DNA of 64,000 bases from contig BSWB01000002.1 in the NCBI GenBank assembly GCA_033239125.1, forward strand, positions 9,643,001 to 9,707,000, written 5' to 3'. This stretch comes from Fagopyrum homotropicum. Lineage: Eukaryota; Streptophyta; Magnoliopsida; Caryophyllales; Polygonaceae. The position numbers were made by a program, and so were the translations under genes. Shown piece after piece: positions 59,408 to 64,000 of the stretch (position 1 is its first letter; the number at the start of each line of letters is the position of its first letter). The notes under the pieces are model-generated. The model saw nothing but the letters and a program-made list of their open reading frames with translations. It did not search any database and was not told the DNA's origin.

Positions 59408-59410
<3 letters not shown>
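58563..59410. mobile_element. Long-TIR element with a palindromic head and a tandem-repeat interior
   Basis: The left arm (to about 58636) and the right arm (from about 59338) are inverse complements over some 75 bases: TTATTGCGGTACGGCCGT, a second half CCGTACCGCAGGGCGACACG, then TGTCCCG. Each arm is itself a palindrome (GCGGTACGGCCG with CGGCCGTACCGC). Next come homopolymer T runs on both sides. The core (58730-59280) is a tandem array of about 95-bp units built from ATTCATGAACTATCC, AAGTTTTGAACTATTACTTT and ATAAATTTTGCACTATGAA. The outer ends lie in (TA)n. It has no coding region. Confidence 0.75.
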
Positions 59411-59452
<42 letters not shown>

Positions 59453-59772
59453 AAGCATAATAAAATATGAGTCATGTTACTCGGCGCGACAGAAAAACGC
59501 AAACGAGACGGCGCATGCGGACTGCGCATGCTCCCCAAGCCCCTTATTTATTCGGAAGCGGAAAAGGCGGAATCAGACTCTGGATACGCAGGAGCGGGTC
59601 GCATTTGGAGTCCGACTGCGCCCCATTTGGGTGCAAGCGGAGTCCCTTCTCTTCTTTCTTCTTCCTCTTCCGCAACTTCCGCCTCCCTCGTCTCCTTCTT
59701 CATTCGAATTTGCCCCAAACCTCAAAAATCCCGCAAAATTCGTTAGAAATAACACGAAATCGAGATTCAACA

Positions 59773-60584
59773 ATGGTTCAAGATTCAACAATGGTTCGAG
59801 ATTCAAATGTCGGAAGTTCAAGTAAAAGGCAGCTTGTGGATCGATTTCAGGTTAGGTTTTTATCGTTTATGTTATTTTTGTGTTTTATTATGATAATAGA
59901 CTTGAAATTAGTTAGTTTAGTAAGATTCGGTTAGTTTAGGAATGACTGGAATTGGATTGTCTACGAGATTTAGTTTTTTTTTTTTTTGCGTTTTATGAGT
60001 TTTATTTTTAAGCTTTGAAACGGGTGCTCTAATGGTGATTACGGCAAAAAAGATGACCAAAAAAAATTATAATTTCACAAATTATAATTTTATTTAAAAA
60101 AAATTCAGATTGTGATGATAAATATTAGAGAGAAGAAGAAGCGAGAAGCTAGACTTGTCACAACATCCACCCGTCGAGAGGCTAAGCTCGACGGGATAGA
60201 CTTGCCTCGGCATCCGTTCAGGTACCCTTAGAGGCATCCGTTGACGCATCACTTCATGAATTTGTTGATACATCCGTTGAGGCCCATGATCATATCATCG
60301 GCGAGGAGGATGTGAGACCATCATCACCTATTCCGGATTACAATACAAAGGAGTCCTCGCACGGTATTCCACTTCTAGATGACATTCTGGATGGTGAGCA
60401 TGAGTAGATACATGTTCATCGGGAAGAGGTACATGTGAAGCACGAGCAAATACCTATTGAGCCGGAGCAGGTACATGTTGAGCCGCAACATGTACATGTT
60501 GAGCAGAAGCAGGTACATGTTGAGCCGCAACATGTACATGTTGAGTAGAAGCAGGTACATGTTGACAATTTGTTAAGAAAATAA
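59773..60584 (+). pseudogene. Decayed two-exon gene with 7-residue VHVE repeats
   Basis: A CT-rich leader (59640-59720) precedes an ATG at 59773. Frame 59773-59850 ends at a donor-like CAG|GTTAGG. An acceptor TTCAG at 60104-60108 begins an in-phase exon with a basic segment (REKKKREARLVTTSTRREAK) that stops at 60229-60231. In another frame 60231-60584 continues with DYNTKESSHGIPLLDDILDG and then 21-bp repeats encoding QVHVEPQ / HVHVEQK, interrupted by TAG at two places. I do not recognise the family. It could be a gene killed by a shift and two stops, or a TE-borne ORF. Confidence 0.4.
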
Positions 60585-60791
60585 TTTGTGGATTTAATTG
60601 TGATATATGTTTATTAGAGTTGACGTGCCACACTGACTGCTTATTAATTCTAATAAATTTTTTCTTAAAAATAATTTGTGGCAAATTTGTTAATATAACG
60701 TGACAAGTCTGTAAATAAATCGGAAAAAATCTTACGTGACAAGCCTTAAGAAATGACACATGTACAAAATGTAGTTTGTTTTAGTAATATA

Positions 60792-61766
60792 CTAGTTTAT
60801 AATCCGTGCCTTGCATGAGTATTTGTTAAGAAAAGATTTGAACTTTACGTAGGTCTTTTGTTTTTGTGATCCAAAACGACGTGTTGCGTGTTTTGAATAC
60901 TATGTTGGTTGGTATTGCCGATGCTTTGGATGCTAAACAAAATGCTCTAATTGTCCTTCCCTTGGATGGATTCAAAATTTCAAATGCCATGTTCTTAAAG
61001 AACCACCGCTGTTAAATTTTTTTTTAAGCATAAGGGACTGAATGTTTACCTATGATAACGAAAATGATTCATACTTGTAGGAATGTAGAATATTGTTGAA
61101 ATCCACCCCATTAGGGGTACATATACATAGTAGAAAGTAAAGTGGTGGTAGAATATGACTTCTCTCACAAGTTTTACGTGTTACGTTTTGCGTTAAATAA
61201 TAACTTATCTGAAATTTTTTTTTTGTGAGATTATTCCACAAGTTTTAATATTTTTTTATTTAAAATTTTAGGTTAAAATGGAGATTTTCCTTACTTATCA
61301 AATATTTAATTGTAAGAATAATCTACGCAATTATTTTTTAGGTTCTAGTTTTGATAATAAAAAATAATTTACTTATAACAAAATTTTTCATAGAACTTAA
61401 CACAATTTTTTAAATTTAAATTCCGGTTCAGATTTGCCATTCGGTTTTGAAACAATTTGGTTTATTAGACTTTTTCTAGTTTGGTGTTTAGTAAAAGTAC
61501 CGCTTGAAGGAAGAGTGTGTAGAATTTAAGAATAAATACAAAAAGTTGGGATATATTTACTTAATTAAAATATTAAAAAACTTAATTACTACTATAATTT
61601 TTAAAAAAAACTTAGTTACCAAAATTGCCCTTCGATTTTTGGGTAAGTGCGATCATCAAAATCAATATTGCCAGCAATGCGGATTAAAGAGCAAGTACGT
61701 TACCGTACCAAATACGTATGTCTTTAAATGACTTCAAAGCATAACTTAACACTTGGCATATAGAGA
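60792..61766 (-). mobile_element. Small non-autonomous Helitron, minus strand, ~1 kb
   Basis: Minus-strand 5' end TCTCTATATGCCAAGTG at 61766, preceded by A; 3' end with a degenerate hairpin (CATGCAAGGCACGG), then ATTATAAA and CTAG (60795-60792), followed by T. The 3' terminus is closely related to that of the Helitron at 52951. No coding capacity; frames at 61050-61241 and 61504-61731 show no motif. Confidence 0.55.
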
Positions 61767-61839
61767 TATTTTTATAAACGTTACATCACTAAAATACCCC
61801 TAAGAAACCAATTTATTATCGAATTACTCCAATCTCAAA

Positions 61840-62240
61840 TAGAGCTGTAATATGAGACAAGCTACTCGGCTCGGCTCGTCAAAAGCTCGGCTCGAGCTCG
61901 TTCACTTTCTAAACGAGCAAAGCTTGAGCACATTTTAAAGCTCGTATAAATTTTAGGCTCGGCTCGTTTACAAACGAGCCGAGCTTGAGCATGTTAGTGC
62001 TCGGCTCGTTCGGGTAAAGTTCGGCTCGCTCGGCACTATATGAACATTAATTTAACCGAGCTACTCGGGCTCGGCTCGTCAGAAGCTCGGCTCGAGCTCG
62101 TTCACTTTCTAAACTAGGCAAGTTTGAGCCCATTTTAAAGCTCGTATAAATTTTAGGCTCGACTCGGACTCGGCTCATTTATAAACGAGCCGAGGTTGAG
62201 CATGTCGATACTCGGCTCGTTCGGCTCGTATTACACCCTA
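61840..62240. mobile_element. hAT-like non-autonomous element with internal ~199-bp duplication
   Basis: The ends TAGAGCTGTAATATGAG and CTCGTATTACACCCTA are inverted. Flanks ATCTCAAA (61832-61839) and GTCTCAAA (62241-62248) match at 7 of 8, an 8-bp TSD as in hAT elements. The interior is two diverged copies of a unit starting GCTACTCGG(G)CTCGGCTCG and containing GAGCTCGTTCACTTTCTAAA. Decayed relatives occur near 1440-1850 and 11990-12250. Confidence 0.65.
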
Positions 62241-62248
62241 GTCTCAAA

Positions 62249-62877
62249 ATGTTGATATTGTGAAGCGGTAGATGGAAAAGGGTTGCTGCAACAGGGGTAA
62301 AGTAGTCACACAACTAAATTTGGTAACCCTTTTCAATTATATTAAATAATGAGTTCTAAACTTTTTATAATCATCATTATCTTCTACTTATTATCTTTGC
62401 ACACAAACAACATGAGTTGCTCACATGGGACACGACATGAGAGTATGGAGAAAGAGCAAAGCCCTCTCTTAATGTAGAAAAAAACAAATTTCATTGCTTC
62501 TAGATGCCCAATCCTCTAAAATGTCCTTTTATCCATTAATGCATTTTTCTTCTTCAAATAATTACTTTGATTATTTCCACTGAAATATAAATAAATTATT
62601 TTAAATACGTGTCTCACTTATCCATTCATCTGTAATGTTGATAAAAATTCTCTTTATGGAAATTGTGAACTGTCTATTATTATAATTAAATTCTTAAACA
62701 GGAAAATTGGCATTTCCTAATTTAATTATTGTCTATTATCTTTTTGAAAAAAGTGAAAAAAATACATGTATCTAATCATCAGCGTTACAAAATACAAAGT
62801 ATGTAAATCAATAAATTAAAAAAAAAAGAAAAAAAAGGCCACAAATCAACAGCTAATCGGCATCTTCCCAAGACTAG
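62249..62877. other. Upstream region of the ALMT gene
   Basis: AT-rich intergenic DNA with no gene or element recognised; it presumably contains the ALMT promoter. Confidence 0.5.
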
Positions 62878-62885
62878 TATAAAAT
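62878..62885 (+). promoter_or_regulatory. Candidate TATA box of the ALMT gene
   Basis: TATAAAAT lies 133 bp before the start codon. Transcription about 30 bp downstream would begin after the upstream ATG at 62892, which otherwise opens a 66-codon frame overlapping the ALMT start. Confidence 0.5.
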
Positions 62886-63010
62886 CCAACCATGTTGAAT
62901 CAAATCTCTTCCTCTCGTTTCTCTAATTATGGTGATCTCCTTCGATCCGCAAAACACTTTTATAAATTGCTTTGCGATTTGAAGCTTTTGAATTGCAAAT
63001 TGTCGTCGAA

Positions 63011-64000
63011 ATGTCCACCAGTGTGCAGGTATACTCTGATGCAGCCAAGGAGGGGTTGCTCTCGAGAGATTCTTATGCGCCTTTGGGGCTAGGTGGCTCC
63101 GATGGCGAGATTAGGGGTATCACTGACCTAAGGGACGGCTGCTTTCAGCGGATTTCTGATCGGATCACTGAATTTGGCGATGAAGTCAAGAGTAACGGTG
63201 CCAAACTCATAAAGATGGGAAGATCGGATCCAAGGAAGATCTTCTTTGCTGCGAAGATGGGGTTCTGTTTGGCGCTTGTTTCGTTCCTCATTTTCTTGAA
63301 AGAGCCGTTGAAGGATGCAAGCAAGTACTCTGTCTGGGGAATTCTCACTGTTGTTGTCGTCTTCGAATTCAGCGTAGGTATTGATTTCGTTTTTCGTTTT
63401 TTGGATGGTTCGAAATTCGTTCGTTTTTATTCCTACTGTTTGCTCGATATCTTGTAGAGAGTGTGTTATTATGAATTGAAAAAACGATGTTTAGTGACTC
63501 CAGATTTTTGGTTTCCGTAGGAGCAACTCTTAGCAAAGGACTCAACCGTTCAATTGGAACTCTTTCTGCTGGAGGACTGGCTCTAATTATAGCAGAGATA
63601 TCTGTTCGATGTGGAAAGTATGAAGAAGTTGTTCTTATTGTAAGCATCTTTCTTGCAGGTGAGCCTATCGCCAATCTCCATGATTTGTAGTGTAACCTGT
63701 CAGTGCTCACTGATAACATTTGATCTTCTATCCCATGTATTTGATCATGAACAATCGAGGCATGAATTGTTGCATTATTGTCGCTTAAATTCTTTCTATT
63801 TGACTCGCAGGATTCGTCATGAGCTACACTAAATTATATCCACCAATGAAACCATATGAGTATGGATTTCGGGTATTCCTGTTGACGTTTTCATTGGTGC
63901 TGGTCACCGGAAATAAGACTACAAAGTTCTTCCAGACAGCATTCTATCGGCTATTGCTGATTGCAGTCGGTGCTTCCGTTGCTTTTTCTGTAAACATATT
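63011..64000 (+). CDS. ALMT: Aluminium-activated malate transporter (ALMT family), 5' exons; truncated by window end
   Basis: Exons are 63011-63377, 63521-63658 and 63811 to beyond 64000, with GT-AG sites and matching phases (both junctions split a Gly codon). The visible 231 residues hold a soluble N-terminus of about 85 aa and then the ALMT membrane region: DPRKIFFAAKMGFCLALVSF, WGILTVVVVFEFSVGATLSK, GLNRSIGTLSAGGLAL, SYTKLYPPMKPYEYGFRVFL and LLLIAVGASVAFSVNI. ALMTs are anion channels for malate and chloride; wording such as KPYEYGFRVFLLTFS points to the ALMT4/5/6/9 clade, largely vacuolar, but the diagnostic C-terminal half is missing. The ATG at 63011 is the only Met that fits; upstream in-frame codons before it have no ATG. 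Confidence 0.92.

Noticed and set aside
59467..59934. 155-codon frame across the leader of the 59773 pseudogene
   Set aside because: Arg/Ser/Phe-rich translation of a CT-rich leader and intron with no motif.
60375..60759. Minus-strand frames of repeated MYLLLLN / HVPASAQ
   Set aside because: Antisense translations of the 21-bp repeat; the plus-strand frame has better gene context.
61050..61150. Possible Helitron 5' end TCTACTATGTATATG near 61120
   Set aside because: Not preceded by A on the element strand; the TC terminus at 61766 fits better.

Overview
This window is nuclear DNA of a flowering plant, most likely a eudicot. Genes are intron-containing with plant-type GT-AG junctions. The encoded families are plant-specific or plant-typical, intergenic DNA is AT-rich, and well over half of the window is transposable elements. 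I cannot name the species.

Host genes, left to right: (1) the last exon of an NPF3.1-like NRT1/PTR transporter (356-1211, +); (2) a complete three-exon ACD11-like glycolipid-transfer-domain gene (9763-11346, +, 206 aa); (3) a complete five-exon IST1-like ESCRT-III regulator (24277-25695, +, 358 aa); (4) a complete six-exon HOP2/AHP2 meiotic recombination gene (26593-28193, -, 226 aa), convergent with IST1; (5) the first three exons of an aluminium-activated-malate-transporter (ALMT) gene that runs off the right edge (63011-64000, +). These are unrelated single-copy-looking genes and not a pathway cluster.

Mobile DNA: 3544-9057 is a chain of two long-TIR elements and a 3.5-kb non-autonomous Helitron, all lodged in one (TA)n microsatellite. 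12973-22621 is a full-length Ty1/copia (Sirevirus-like) element with 5-bp target duplication CTCTC. Its gag-pol is broken but a third ORF is intact. 31473-32047 is a 5'-truncated LINE tail. Two copies of one Athila/Tat-derived non-autonomous LTR element (LARD) lie in opposite orientation at 32124-40491 (TSD ATGAC) and 44147-52530 (TSD GGGGA), with a solo LTR of the same family between them at 40723-42489 (TSD TACAA). The second copy, a minus-strand Helitron (52951-55179) and a foldback MITE (55524-55885) appear to have split an older Gypsy-type solo LTR (43370-56002). Further right are a long-TIR element in another (TA)n tract (58563-59410), a decayed repeat-protein gene (59773-60584), a small minus-strand Helitron (60792-61766) and a hAT-like element (61840-62240).

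The most interesting signal is in the two LTR-retrotransposon families. Both carry, downstream of pol or its remnant, an intact ORF of about 470-525 aa with what looks like the same core domain. Both are also peppered, in LTR, leader and coding DNA alike, with a family-specific short near-palindrome (CCTCGRYCGAGG type in the LARD, TAAGGYCTTA type in the copia element). The LARD additionally encodes a 358-aa protein whose C-terminal half is a catalytically dead integrase remnant. All coordinates, splice sites, TIRs and TSDs were read by eye; family names rest on recognised motifs and no database search was run.
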